Assembly (NCBI GenBank): GCA_958436995.1
Contig: CAUBMI010000087.1
Coordinates: 1 to 6,084 of the forward strand
From: an uncultured Collinsella sp.
Lineage (GTDB): Bacteria; Actinomycetota; Coriobacteriia; Coriobacteriales; Coriobacteriaceae
Length of the DNA: 6,084 nt
Direction: 5' to 3'
Shown: one piece after another, positions 1 through 5,209 of the stretch
Numbering within the stretch: the first letter of the stretch is position 1
Layout of the letters: each line of letters opens with the position of its first letter
Notes under the pieces: generated by a model
What the model was told of the DNA's origin: nothing
The model's database searches: none
What the model saw: only the letters and a program-made list of their open reading frames with translations
Program-made: the position numbers and the translations under genes

Positions 1-5
1 GGCAT
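1..5 (-). CDS. rplE: Possible first codon of rplE (ribosomal protein L5), cut by the window edge
   Basis: An ATG on the minus strand at 5–3 is preceded, five nucleotides away, by an AAAGG ribosome-binding-like sequence (15–11). In the spc part of bacterial ribosomal clusters, rplX is almost always followed directly by rplE (L5, which binds 5S rRNA in the central protuberance), and a gap of about 36 nt after the rplX stop at 42 would be normal. Only the start codon and two more bases are inside the window, so the identity rests on gene order alone. The true rplE start could lie beyond the edge. Confidence 0.4.
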
Positions 6-41
6 CCGGGCCTTTGCTAGCAACTTGATGTTGCGGGCAGC

Positions 42-347
42 TTAGAACTTGTGGCCACACTTCTTGCAGACGCGCAGCTTGTTCTTGCCGTCCTTCTCGT
101 GACCGACGCGGGTAACCTTACCGCACTCGGGGCAAACGAGATTGACATTGGAGGCATCGATGGGAGCCTCCTGCGAAACGATGCCGCCCTGCTGGTTGGC
201 AGCGTTGGGCTTGACGGCCTTCTTGACGACCGAAACGCCCTCGACAACGACCTTGTTCTCGGCGGGGAGAGCACGCAGGACAACGCCCTGCTTGCCGCGA
301 TCCTTACCAGAGAGAACCTGGACCTTATCGCCCTTCTTGATATACAT
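42..347 (-). CDS. rplX: 50S ribosomal protein L24
   Basis: L24 binds the 5' region of 23S rRNA, is one of the assembly-initiating proteins of the large subunit, and sits near the tunnel exit. The 101-residue product has the usual family length. It opens with a KOW motif (about residues 3–30, including GDKVQVLSGKDRGKQG), followed by the basic segment KAVKPN. Its C-terminal third carries two CxxC pairs (Cys72/Cys75 in CPEC and Cys94/Cys97 in CKKC). This is the zinc-ribbon-like ending seen in many but not all bacterial L24 proteins. The ATG at 347 follows the SD-like GGGGAG with a short spacer of about 4 nt. The gene starts 13 nt after the rplN stop, so the two are surely cotranscribed. Confidence 0.97.
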   Translation of the reverse strand: MYIKKGDKVQVLSGKDRGKQGVVLRALPAENKVVVEGVSVVKKAVKPNAANQQGGIVSQEAPIDASNVNLVCPECGKVTRVGHEKDGKNKLRVCKKCGHKF

Positions 348-360
348 ATATCTCCCCTAA

Positions 361-729
361 CTACAGGGTCTCGGGAGCGAGCGAGACGATCTTCATGTAC
401 TTCTTGTCACGAAGCTCGCGAGCGACGGGCCCGAAGATACGGGTGCCGACGGGCGAACCATCGTTGTTGATGACAACGCAGGCGTTCTCATCAAAGCGAA
501 TGTAGGAGCCATCCTTGCGGCGGATCTCCTTAACGGTGCGAACGACGACGCAACGGACAACGTCCTTCTTCTTGACGTTGGCGCCAGGGGTAGCCTCCTG
601 GACAGCACCGATGAACACATCGCCGATGCCTGCATAACGACGCTTGGAACCGCCAAGCACCTTGATGCAGCGAATCTTGCGAGCGCCGGAGTTGTCGGCG
701 ACGTTCAGCATGGTTTGCATCTGAATCAT
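361..729 (-). CDS. rplN: 50S ribosomal protein L14
   Basis: L14 lies on the interface side of the large subunit, contacts 16S rRNA in bridge B8, and is the docking site of the silencing factor RsfS. The 122-residue product has the exact canonical length. It starts with the family signature MIQMQTMLNVADNSGARK, continues with the conserved CIKVLGGSKRRYAGIGD (residues 21–37), and ends in the usual ELRDKKYMKIVSLAPE segment. The ATG at 729 is preceded by a strong GGAGGAAC SD. That SD core (GGAG, 744–741) is the loop of a small GTTC/GAAC inverted repeat (737–740 with 745–748). The gene follows an unusually long 118-nt spacer after rpsQ, described separately, and precedes rplX by 13 nt. Confidence 0.98.
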   Translation of the reverse strand: MIQMQTMLNVADNSGARKIRCIKVLGGSKRRYAGIGDVFIGAVQEATPGANVKKKDVVRCVVVRTVKEIRRKDGSYIRFDENACVVINNDGSPVGTRIFGPVARELRDKKYMKIVSLAPETL

Positions 730-847
730 GGTAGATGTTCCTCCGAACTAAGAACCGAAGAGAGGTGCGCAGCCTTTATACGGCCCGTGGTATGCAAGCC
801 AGGCATACGCACATCTTCGGAAACGTACAAGTCGTAAGAGCGACTGC
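730..847 (-). promoter_or_regulatory. 118-nt structured spacer before rplN, candidate cis-regulatory RNA
   Basis: The spacer between rpsQ and rplN is much longer than most junctions in this operon. Read as mRNA, it can fold into a branched element. A 7-bp basal stem (820–814 with 761–755, CCGAAGA/TCTTCGG) continues into a 5-bp stem (812–808 with 769–765, GTGCG/CGCAC). This encloses a hairpin of 5–6 bp (808–803 with 795–790) with a 7-nt loop, and a weak 3-bp GCC/GGC hairpin (784–782 with 774–772). The rplN SD lies just downstream in its own tiny hairpin. A TATAAA at 780–775 could be a -10 box, but I see no good -35. The pairings are visible in the sequence; a regulatory role is inference. It could also be an RNA-processing site. 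Confidence 0.45.
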
Positions 848-1108
848 TTATTTAGCGCGCTCGACGACCTCGATGAGGCGCCAACGCTTCATCTTGGACA
901 TAGGACGGGTCTCCATAACGCGGACGGTGTCGCCCACGCCAGCCGTGCACTCCTCGTCGTGAGCGTGCAGCTTCTTGGAGCTGGTCATCATCTTGCCGTA
1001 CTTGGGGTGACGCTTGCGCTCGGTGATGGTGACAACAATGGTCTTGGCACCGGAGACGGAGGTAACGACACCCGTACGGACCTTACGCGAGTTACGCGAA
1101 TCAGTCAT
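848..1108 (-). CDS. rpsQ: 30S ribosomal protein S17
   Basis: S17 is a primary 16S rRNA-binding protein of the small subunit, acting early in assembly of the 5' domain. The 86-residue product has the normal family size and OB-fold pattern: RKVRTGVVTSVSGAKTIVV at the N-terminus, the conserved KRHPKYGK (about residues 32–39), then HDE, VGDTVRVMETRPMSKMKRWR and a short basic end. The ATG at 1108 is preceded by an AAGGAGAG SD about 5 nt away and lies 16 nt after the rpmC stop. This is the standard rpmC–rpsQ–rplN order. The long spacer downstream of its stop codon is the unusual part of the context. Confidence 0.98.
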   Translation of the reverse strand: MTDSRNSRKVRTGVVTSVSGAKTIVVTITERKRHPKYGKMMTSSKKLHAHDEECTAGVGDTVRVMETRPMSKMKRWRLIEVVERAK

Positions 1109-1124
1109 GTTCTCTCCTTAGGTC

Positions 1125-1340
1125 CTACTCGGCGACAGCGGACTTCTCCGCTGCGATCTCGCGGGCGCGCTGCTCCGTGAGGACGCGAGCGATGTCCTTC
1201 TTCACGGTGTTGACGCGAGCGGTGTTGTCCAGCTGGCTGGTGGCCATCTGGAAACGAAGGTTAAAGAGCTCGGCGCGCATTTCCTTCAGCTTCTCAACGA
1301 GCTGAGCGTCCGAGAGCTCACGAATCTCTGCGGGCTTCAT
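1125..1340 (-). CDS. rpmC: 50S ribosomal protein L29
   Basis: L29 is a small helical protein at the polypeptide tunnel exit, next to L23, where chaperones and targeting factors dock. The 71-residue product matches the family: MKPAEIRELSDAQLVEKLKE, the hallmark ELFNLRFQMATSQLDN (about residues 25–40), and a final helix with VKKDIARVLTEQR. It ends with a few extra residues rich in Ala and Glu. Its start overlaps the rplP stop by one base (TAATG at 1342–1338). A strong GGAGGAGAAC SD lies inside the end of rplP, indicating translational coupling between L16 and L29. Confidence 0.97.
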   Translation of the reverse strand: MKPAEIRELSDAQLVEKLKEMRAELFNLRFQMATSQLDNTARVNTVKKDIARVLTEQRAREIAAEKSAVAE

Positions 1341-1843
1341 TAGTTCTCCTCCTTGGCGGCGGCGGCGTCCTCAGCAGCCCACTTGGCCTCGAGAGCGGCC
1401 TCCTCAGCCATCTCCTTCTCGATGCGCTGCTCAGCGTTCTTAGCAGCAACAATCTTGGTCTTGATGGGAAGCTTGTGCTGTGCAAGACGCAGAGCCTCGC
1501 GAGCGACCTCCTCGGGAACACCCTTGACCTCGAACATGATGCGGCCGGGCTTGACGACGGCCACCCACTCCTCGGGGTTACCCTTACCAGAACCCATGCG
1601 AGTCTCGGCAGGCTTCTTGGTGATGGGCTTATCGGGGAAGATCGTGATGTAGACACGACCGCCACGCTTCATGTAGCGGGTCATGGCAATACGAGCGGCC
1701 TCGATCTGACGGTTGGTGATCCAATGGGCCTCGAGAGCCTGGATACCAAACTCGCCGAAATGCAGCTCGGTATTACCCTTGGCCTGGCCCTTCATGGAGC
1801 CACGCTGCACCTTGCGGTGAAGAATACGCTTAGGGGCAAGCAC
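1340..1843 (-). CDS. rplP: 50S ribosomal protein L16 with acidic C-terminal extension
   Basis: L16 is a late-assembly large-subunit protein that helps shape the A-site region and tRNA accommodation. The family core is clear: MLAPKRILHRKVQRG at the N-terminus, the FGEFGIQALE block (29–38), ITNRQIEAARIAMTRYMKRGG (42–62), TRMGSGKGNPEEWVAVVKPG (81–100) and HKLPIKTKIV (123–132). At 167 residues it is about 25–30 longer than the usual 137–144. The excess is a Glu/Ala-rich tail from about residue 136, predicted helical. The start is GTG, supported by the LAPKR N-terminus, a GGAGGGG SD, and a one-base overlap with the rpsC stop (TAGTG at 1845–1841). The stop overlaps the rpmC start in the same way. 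Confidence 0.97.
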   Translation of the reverse strand: MLAPKRILHRKVQRGSMKGQAKGNTELHFGEFGIQALEAHWITNRQIEAARIAMTRYMKRGGRVYITIFPDKPITKKPAETRMGSGKGNPEEWVAVVKPGRIMFEVKGVPEEVAREALRLAQHKLPIKTKIVAAKNAEQRIEKEMAEEAALEAKWAAEDAAAAKEEN

Positions 1844-2553
1844 TACTGACCCCTCCTCTCGGAGTTACGACGACGAGGACGGGAAGAGCCCTCGAGTGCA
1901 GGGTTGGGAACAGGCTGGCCCGGGAGCTTCTCGCCCAGGTAGATCCAGACCTTCACGCCGCAAGCACCCATGGTGGTGCTGGCGACAGCCGTGCCGTAGT
2001 CGATCTTGGCACGGAGGGTGTGCAGAGGCACGCGACCCTCGCGATACCACTCACGACGGCCCATCTCGGCACCGCCGAGACGACCGGAGCACTGGATACG
2101 GATGCCCTTAGCGCCGGCCTTGCGGGCAGACTGGACAGCCTTGCGCATAGCGCGACGGAAGGCAACGCGGCCCTCGAGCTGCTCGGCGATAGACTGAGCA
2201 ACGAGGTTGGCGTCGAGCTCGGGGCGCTTGATCTCGACAACGTCGACGGAGAGCTGGCCCTTGGAGACGCCAGCGACCTTCTCGAGCTCGGTGCGGAGGG
2301 TATCGATCTCGGCACCCTTCTTACCGATGACAACGCCGGGGCGAGCGGTAAGGATGATGACCTTCACCTTGTCGCCAGCGCGCTCGATCTCGACGCGGGA
2401 GACAGCTGCGCGGGAAAGACGCTTCTCGAGGTACTTGCGGATCTCGAGATCGTTACCGAGGGTCTTAGCGTAATCCTTCTCTGCGAACCAGCGGGAGCGC
2501 CAGTTCTCGGTAATGCCAAGACGGAAGCCGGTGGGGTAGACTTTCTGACCCAT
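1843..2553 (-). CDS. rpsC: 30S ribosomal protein S3
   Basis: S3 is a late-binding head protein of the small subunit; with S4 and S5 it lines the mRNA entry channel and contributes to mRNA unwinding. The 236-residue product has the N-terminal MGQKVYPTGFRLGI signature and a type-2 KH domain with its GKKG loop at 77–80. The C-terminal S3 domain carries FRRAMRKAV (132–140), whose basic residues correspond to the helicase-associated positions of E. coli S3, and SGRLGGAEM followed by REWYREGRVPLHTLRA (156–182). A basic low-complexity tail (SSRPRRRNSERR) follows residue 222, as is common in Actinobacteria. The ATG at 2553 has an AAAGGAGG SD inside the end of rplV, 6 nt downstream of its stop. The stop overlaps the rplP start. 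Confidence 0.98.
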   Translation of the reverse strand: MGQKVYPTGFRLGITENWRSRWFAEKDYAKTLGNDLEIRKYLEKRLSRAAVSRVEIERAGDKVKVIILTARPGVVIGKKGAEIDTLRTELEKVAGVSKGQLSVDVVEIKRPELDANLVAQSIAEQLEGRVAFRRAMRKAVQSARKAGAKGIRIQCSGRLGGAEMGRREWYREGRVPLHTLRAKIDYGTAVASTTMGACGVKVWIYLGEKLPGQPVPNPALEGSSRPRRRNSERRGQ

Positions 2554-2559
2554 ACAGCT

Positions 2560-2931
2560 TTACGCCTCCTTTCGAGGAGCAACGACGACGGTGATGTGGG
2601 AAGTACGCTTCAGAATGCGAGAAGCGGAACCCTTGGCGCGGGGACGGATGCGCTTAAGCGTCGGACCCTCGTCAACATAGGCAGCGGCGACAACCAGGTT
2701 GTCGGCACGCAGACCGTTGTTGTTCTCGGCGTTCGCAACGGCGGAACGGAGAACCTTCTCGACATCCACGGCGACGGCGCGGTCGCAGAAGTGGAGGATG
2801 TCGAAGGCCTGAGCGACAGGCTTGCGGCGGATCAGATCGACCACCAGGCGGGCCTTGCTGGGGGAAACACGCACGTACTTAGCGACGGCGCGAACCTCGG
2901 TGGCCTCAGTTTCAATAGACTTAGTTGCCAT
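2560..2931 (-). CDS. rplV: 50S ribosomal protein L22
   Basis: L22 contacts all domains of 23S rRNA, and its long β-hairpin, together with L4, forms the constriction of the nascent-peptide tunnel. The 123-residue product shows the family blocks: AVAKYVRVSPSKARLVVDLI (15–34), AVANAENN (64–71), and the hairpin region from about 80 to 106 with VDEGPTLKRIRPRAKGSASR, which includes the segment where macrolide-resistance changes map. It ends in RTSHITVVV, as expected. A slightly long acidic N-terminus (SIETEATE) precedes the fold. The ATG at 2931 lies 14 nt after the rpsS stop, and its SD is a modest GGGGG stretch, weaker than those of its neighbours. Confidence 0.98.
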   Translation of the reverse strand: MATKSIETEATEVRAVAKYVRVSPSKARLVVDLIRRKPVAQAFDILHFCDRAVAVDVEKVLRSAVANAENNNGLRADNLVVAAAYVDEGPTLKRIRPRAKGSASRILKRTSHITVVVAPRKEA

Positions 2932-2945
2932 TTACGGTTAACCCC

Positions 2946-3206
2946 CTATTTGGCCTTGTGGCCACGGAACGTACGAGTCGGCGCGAACTCGCCGAGCTTG
3001 TGACCAACCATGGACTCGGTAACATACACGGGCACATGCTTGCGGCCGTCGTGGACGGCGATGGTGTGACCAACCATCTCGGGGAAGATGGTGGACGCGC
3101 GGGACCAGGTCTTCACGACGTCCTTCTTGCCAGCCTCGTTCATCGCGGTGATACGCGAGAGAAGGCGAGTCTCCACGAACGGGCCCTTTTTGAGACTTCT
3201 GCTCAT
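2946..3206 (-). CDS. rpsS: 30S ribosomal protein S19
   Basis: S19 sits in the head of the small subunit, forms a complex with S13, and takes part in intersubunit bridges near the A and P sites. The 86-residue product begins with the invariant MSRSLKKGPFV and contains the conserved TWSRASTIFPEMVGHTIAVH (33–52) and VTESMVGHKLGEFAPTRTFRGH (62–83) blocks. It is a few residues shorter than the typical 91–93 because the basic C-terminal tail after GHKAK is brief; nothing suggests truncation. The ATG at 3206 has an AGGAGAAA SD and follows the rplB stop by 32 nt. Confidence 0.98.
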   Translation of the reverse strand: MSRSLKKGPFVETRLLSRITAMNEAGKKDVVKTWSRASTIFPEMVGHTIAVHDGRKHVPVYVTESMVGHKLGEFAPTRTFRGHKAK

Positions 3207-3238
3207 AAGTGCTTTCTCCTAAAACTCGGTATCCGAAA

Positions 3239-4069
3239 TTACTTCTTACGGCGACGAATGATGTGCTGGTTCGAGACCTTCTTCTTCTTGCGCGTACGAA
3301 GGCCCTTCGTCGGCTTACCCCAGGGGGTAACAGAGGGACGACCAGAGGTGTGGTTCTTGCCCTCGCCACCGCCGTGCGGGTGGTCGACAGGGTTCATGAC
3401 GGTACCGCGGACGGTCGGGCGCACGTTCATGTGACGCTTACGGCCGGCCTTGCCGATGACGATGTTGGCGTGATCGGCGTTGCCGACCTCACCGACGGTG
3501 GCGCGGCAGGTAACGAGGATGCGACGCATCTCGGAGGAAGGCATACGGACGATGGCGTACTTGCCCTCCTTACCCATCAGCTGGCAGGAGTTACCGGCGG
3601 AACGGGCGATAGCGGCGCCCTTGCCCGGCTGGAACTCAACGGCGTGGATGAGCGTACCGACGGGGATGTCGGCGAGGGGCAGAGCGTTGCCCGGCTTGAT
3701 GTCGGCGTCAGAACCGGACATGATGGTCTGACCGACCTCGAGGCCCTTGGGGGCCAAGATGTAGCGCTTCTCACCGTCAGCGTAGTGCAGCAGAGCGATG
3801 CGAGCGGAACGGTTCGGATCGTACTCGATCGTGGCAACCTTGGCGGGCACGCCGTCCTTGTTGCGCTTGAAGTCGATCACGCGGTAACGACGCTTCACGC
3901 CGCCGCCCTGGTGGCGGGTGGTGATGCGGCCGTTGTTGTTACGACCGGCCTTCTTGGGCAGGGGCTCGAGAAGAGACTTCTCGGGCTTGGTGCAGGTGAT
4001 CTCAGAGAAATCGGAGATCGTCTGCCAACGCCTACCAGCGGAGGTCGGCTTAAGGTGCTTTACAGCCAT
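3239..4069 (-). CDS. rplB: 50S ribosomal protein L2
   Basis: L2 is a primary 23S rRNA-binding protein needed for subunit association and for organising the peptidyl-transferase region. The start is taken as the ATG at 4069, giving 276 residues beginning MAVKHLKPTSAGRR. This matches the family start, and AAAGGGA lies at a good SD distance. An in-frame upstream start at 4144 would add 25 residues that do not resemble L2 and run through the structured spacer. Visible blocks are GRNNNGRITTRHQGGGVKRR (42–61), the RNA-binding core with EYDPNRSARIALL (82–94), and VMNPVDHPHGGGEGK (224–238), whose His residues include the one implicated near the peptidyl-transferase centre. The C-terminus is the usual basic GKPTKGLRTRKKKK and RRRKK. 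The 179-nt gap before this gene is unusual. Confidence 0.98.
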   Translation of the reverse strand: MAVKHLKPTSAGRRWQTISDFSEITCTKPEKSLLEPLPKKAGRNNNGRITTRHQGGGVKRRYRVIDFKRNKDGVPAKVATIEYDPNRSARIALLHYADGEKRYILAPKGLEVGQTIMSGSDADIKPGNALPLADIPVGTLIHAVEFQPGKGAAIARSAGNSCQLMGKEGKYAIVRMPSSEMRRILVTCRATVGEVGNADHANIVIGKAGRKRHMNVRPTVRGTVMNPVDHPHGGGEGKNHTSGRPSVTPWGKPTKGLRTRKKKKVSNQHIIRRRKK

Positions 4070-4149
4070 TACAATCCCTTTCAATAGGAATCCGTTAGCC
4101 ATCGCAGACAGGGATTCGAGGTTCTGCCTCGGGTGCGATGACACCGGAC

Positions 4150-4175
4150 GTATACACGGTTCCGGGCGTGTCCAT
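4150..4175. repeat. 26-bp repeat, copy A (partner at 6015–6040)
   Basis: The plus-strand sequence from 4150 begins GTATACACGG, continues through CGGGCGT and ends in TCCAT. It matches 6015–6040 at 23 of 26 positions in the same orientation. One copy is upstream of rplB and the other upstream of rplC. Read on the minus strand, the block runs from TGGACA (4174–4169) to TATACG (4154–4149) with 14 nt between. This is reminiscent of a -35/-10 pair with an unusually short spacer. It may instead be an interspersed repeat or a binding site. Confidence 0.55.
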
Positions 4176-4192
4176 TTTATACGCCCGAAACC
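4158..4192 (-). repeat. 12-bp inverted repeat (hairpin 2) in the rplW–rplB spacer
   Basis: Read as mRNA, GGTTTCGGGCGT (4192–4181) pairs over 12 bp with ACGCCCGGAACC (4169–4158), leaving an 11-nt loop. The only non-Watson-Crick position is a U–G wobble on the mRNA strand. On the other strand the same position would be a C–A mismatch, so the structure favours the RNA made from the minus strand. The 3' arm lies inside the 26-bp block shared with the rplC upstream region. No U-tract follows. Confidence 0.6.
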
Positions 4193-4193
4193 T

Positions 4194-4231
4194 TGAGCTC
4201 TCGCCTCCCCTATTTGGGAGGCATGAGCTCA
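4194..4231 (-). repeat. Long inverted repeat (hairpin 1) just after rplW
   Basis: As mRNA, TGAGCTC (4231–4225) pairs with GAGCTCA (4200–4194), and after a 2x2 internal loop GCCTCCC (4222–4216) pairs with GGGAGGC (4209–4203) around a 6-nt loop. The element starts 18 nt after the rplW stop. The following sequence (AAGG then TTTCGGG) has only a short T-run, so it does not look like a standard intrinsic terminator. An attenuator, RNase III processing site or mRNA-stabilising stem are alternatives. Confidence 0.6.
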
Positions 4232-4248
4232 CTCAACAGCAGCGAGTC

Positions 4249-4536
4249 TTAGGCCTGGTTGCCAAAGACCTCGATGGTGTCGCCCTCGGCCAGCGTGACG
4301 ATGGCCTTCTTCCAAGAACGGGTCTTGCCGGCGACATAGCGCACGCGCTTGGTCTTGGGCTTGACCGTCAAGGTGTTCACGCGAACGACCTTGACGCCGA
4401 AGATCTCCTCGACAGCGTCCTTGATCTGATACTTGTTAGCATCCTTGGCGACCTCGAACGTGTACTTGTTCTGCTCCATGCCGGAGAAGGAACGCTCGGA
4501 CACGATCGGACGGATGATGATCTCGTGGGCGGTCAT
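4249..4536 (-). CDS. rplW: 50S ribosomal protein L23
   Basis: L23 binds 23S rRNA at the tunnel exit and is the main docking point for trigger factor and the signal recognition particle. The 95-residue product has the family length and pattern: an N-terminal IIIRPIVSERSF (residues 6–17), in which V12-S13-E14 aligns with the trigger-factor docking residues of E. coli L23, then NKYTFEVAKDANKYQIKDAVEEIFGVKVVRVNT (23–55), the basic loop KPKTKRVRYVAGKTRSWKKA (59–78), and a final β-strand with EGDTIEVF. The ATG at 4536 directly abuts the rplD stop (TAAATG), and its GGGGAGGTG SD lies inside the end of rplD, so the two are probably translationally coupled. A long structured spacer follows. Confidence 0.98.
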   Translation of the reverse strand: MTAHEIIIRPIVSERSFSGMEQNKYTFEVAKDANKYQIKDAVEEIFGVKVVRVNTLTVKPKTKRVRYVAGKTRSWKKAIVTLAEGDTIEVFGNQA

Positions 4537-5163
4537 TTATGCAAGCACCTCCCCGAAGTGAGCGGCGATGTCGGCGGGCATCAGCACAGCGTTGTTGTTG
4601 ACGAGATCGTAGGTGTTGGCCTCGTCAGCGGTGATGATGAACGTCTTGGGAATGTTGCGGAACGACAGGTAGGCGTTGACGTCCTCATCGCGAACGATGA
4701 TGGTCAGACGCTTGCCCTCAAGGCCGAGAGCCTTGAGCATGGCGACGGCAGCCTTGGTGGAAGGCTTCTCGAAGCCGTAGTCGTCGACGAGCACGAGCTC
4801 GCCATCGGCCAGCTTGGCGGACAGCGCGGAGCGCATAGCCAGCTTGACCTCCTTGTTGTTCATACGCTTAGCGTAGGAACGGGGCTTGGGGGCGAAGACG
4901 ACGCCACCGTGACGCCACTGGGCAGCACGGATGGAACCCTGGCGGGCACGGCCGGTGCCCTTCTGACGCCAAGGCTTCTTGCCGCCACCGGAAACCTCAG
5001 AGCGACCCTTAGCAGACTGGGTGCCCTGACGCCAAGAGGCCATCTGGCACTTGACGATGTGGTGCATAACGTGGATGTTCGGCTCGATGCCGTACACCTC
5101 AGCGGCGAGCTCGGCCTCGGCGACCTTCTTGCCCTCGCTGTTCTTTACTTCAAACTTTGCCAT
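4537..5163 (-). CDS. rplD: 50S ribosomal protein L4
   Basis: L4 is an early-assembly protein whose extended loop reaches the constriction of the exit tunnel opposite L22. In E. coli it also represses its own operon. The 208-residue product has the usual length. The tunnel loop is visible at residues 59–77 (GGGKKPWRQKGTGRARQGS), followed by the conserved WRHGGVVFAPKPRSYAKRMN (83–102) and KEVKLAMRSALSAK. The C-terminal half is the globular domain with KTKAAV-like spacing (STKAAVAMLKALGL) and ends NNNAVLMPADIAAHFGEVLA. The ATG at 5163 has an AAGGAGAAC SD and lies 46 nt after the rplC stop. Whether L4 acts as an autoregulator here cannot be told from the sequence. Confidence 0.98.
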   Translation of the reverse strand: MAKFEVKNSEGKKVAEAELAAEVYGIEPNIHVMHHIVKCQMASWRQGTQSAKGRSEVSGGGKKPWRQKGTGRARQGSIRAAQWRHGGVVFAPKPRSYAKRMNNKEVKLAMRSALSAKLADGELVLVDDYGFEKPSTKAAVAMLKALGLEGKRLTIIVRDEDVNAYLSFRNIPKTFIITADEANTYDLVNNNAVLMPADIAAHFGEVLA

Positions 5164-5209
5164 TTAAGTGTTCTCCTTGGTATGACGCTGGGCTAAATGG
5201 GCTGGGCCC

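Larger units (their letters stand above)
4070..4248 (-). promoter_or_regulatory. 179-nt structured spacer between rplW and rplB, candidate regulatory RNA
   Basis: Most junctions in this cluster are 0–50 nt; this one is 179 nt and I see no gene in it. In mRNA order it holds: hairpin 1 (4231–4194), hairpin 2 (4192–4158), and a third block (4140–4100) closed by a 7-bp CATCGCA/TGCGATG stem around a 5-bp CGAGG/CCTCG hairpin (4131–4127 with 4121–4117). Inside that block, GAATCC (4117–4112) can pair with GGATTC (4093–4088). The overlapping AATCCC (4116–4111) is also the exact complement of GGGATT (4078–4073), part of the rplB SD. These alternatives suggest a switch controlling rplB translation, but function is inference. 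Neither GC-rich hairpin is followed by a U-run, so a classical terminator is unlikely. Confidence 0.5.

Noticed and set aside
2020..3003. Long plus-strand open frame (327 codons) antisense to rpsC and rplV
   Set aside because: It is a shadow of highly biased ribosomal genes. Sense-strand avoidance of TTA, CTA and TCA codons removes antisense stops. The translation is low-complexity (Leu/Asp/Gly-rich) and resembles no family, and the sense genes are unambiguous.
2946..3206. S19 as a truncated gene because it is only 86 residues
   Set aside because: All conserved blocks through FRGH are present and the short tail is within the family's normal variation.
3209..4087. Plus-strand open frame of 292 codons antisense to rplB
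   Set aside because: Mirror of the L2 gene with compositionally odd translation (Asp/Gly/Val/Thr-rich); no SD or promoter evidence on that strand.
4070..4144. N-terminal extension of L2 from an upstream in-frame start at 4144
   Set aside because: The extra 25 residues do not match L2, whose family start corresponds to the ATG at 4069 with its own SD; the extension would run through the hairpin-rich spacer.
4194..4231. Rho-independent terminator after rplW
   Set aside because: The stem is strong, but no run of U follows, and a full stop before rplB in this operon would be unexpected. Recorded as an inverted repeat instead.
4138..5196. Plus-strand open frame of 352 codons antisense to rplW and rplD
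   Set aside because: Same codon-bias artefact; the translation is a Leu/Gly/Asp/Val-rich string without recognisable domains, and it crosses the structured rplW upstream and downstream boundaries.
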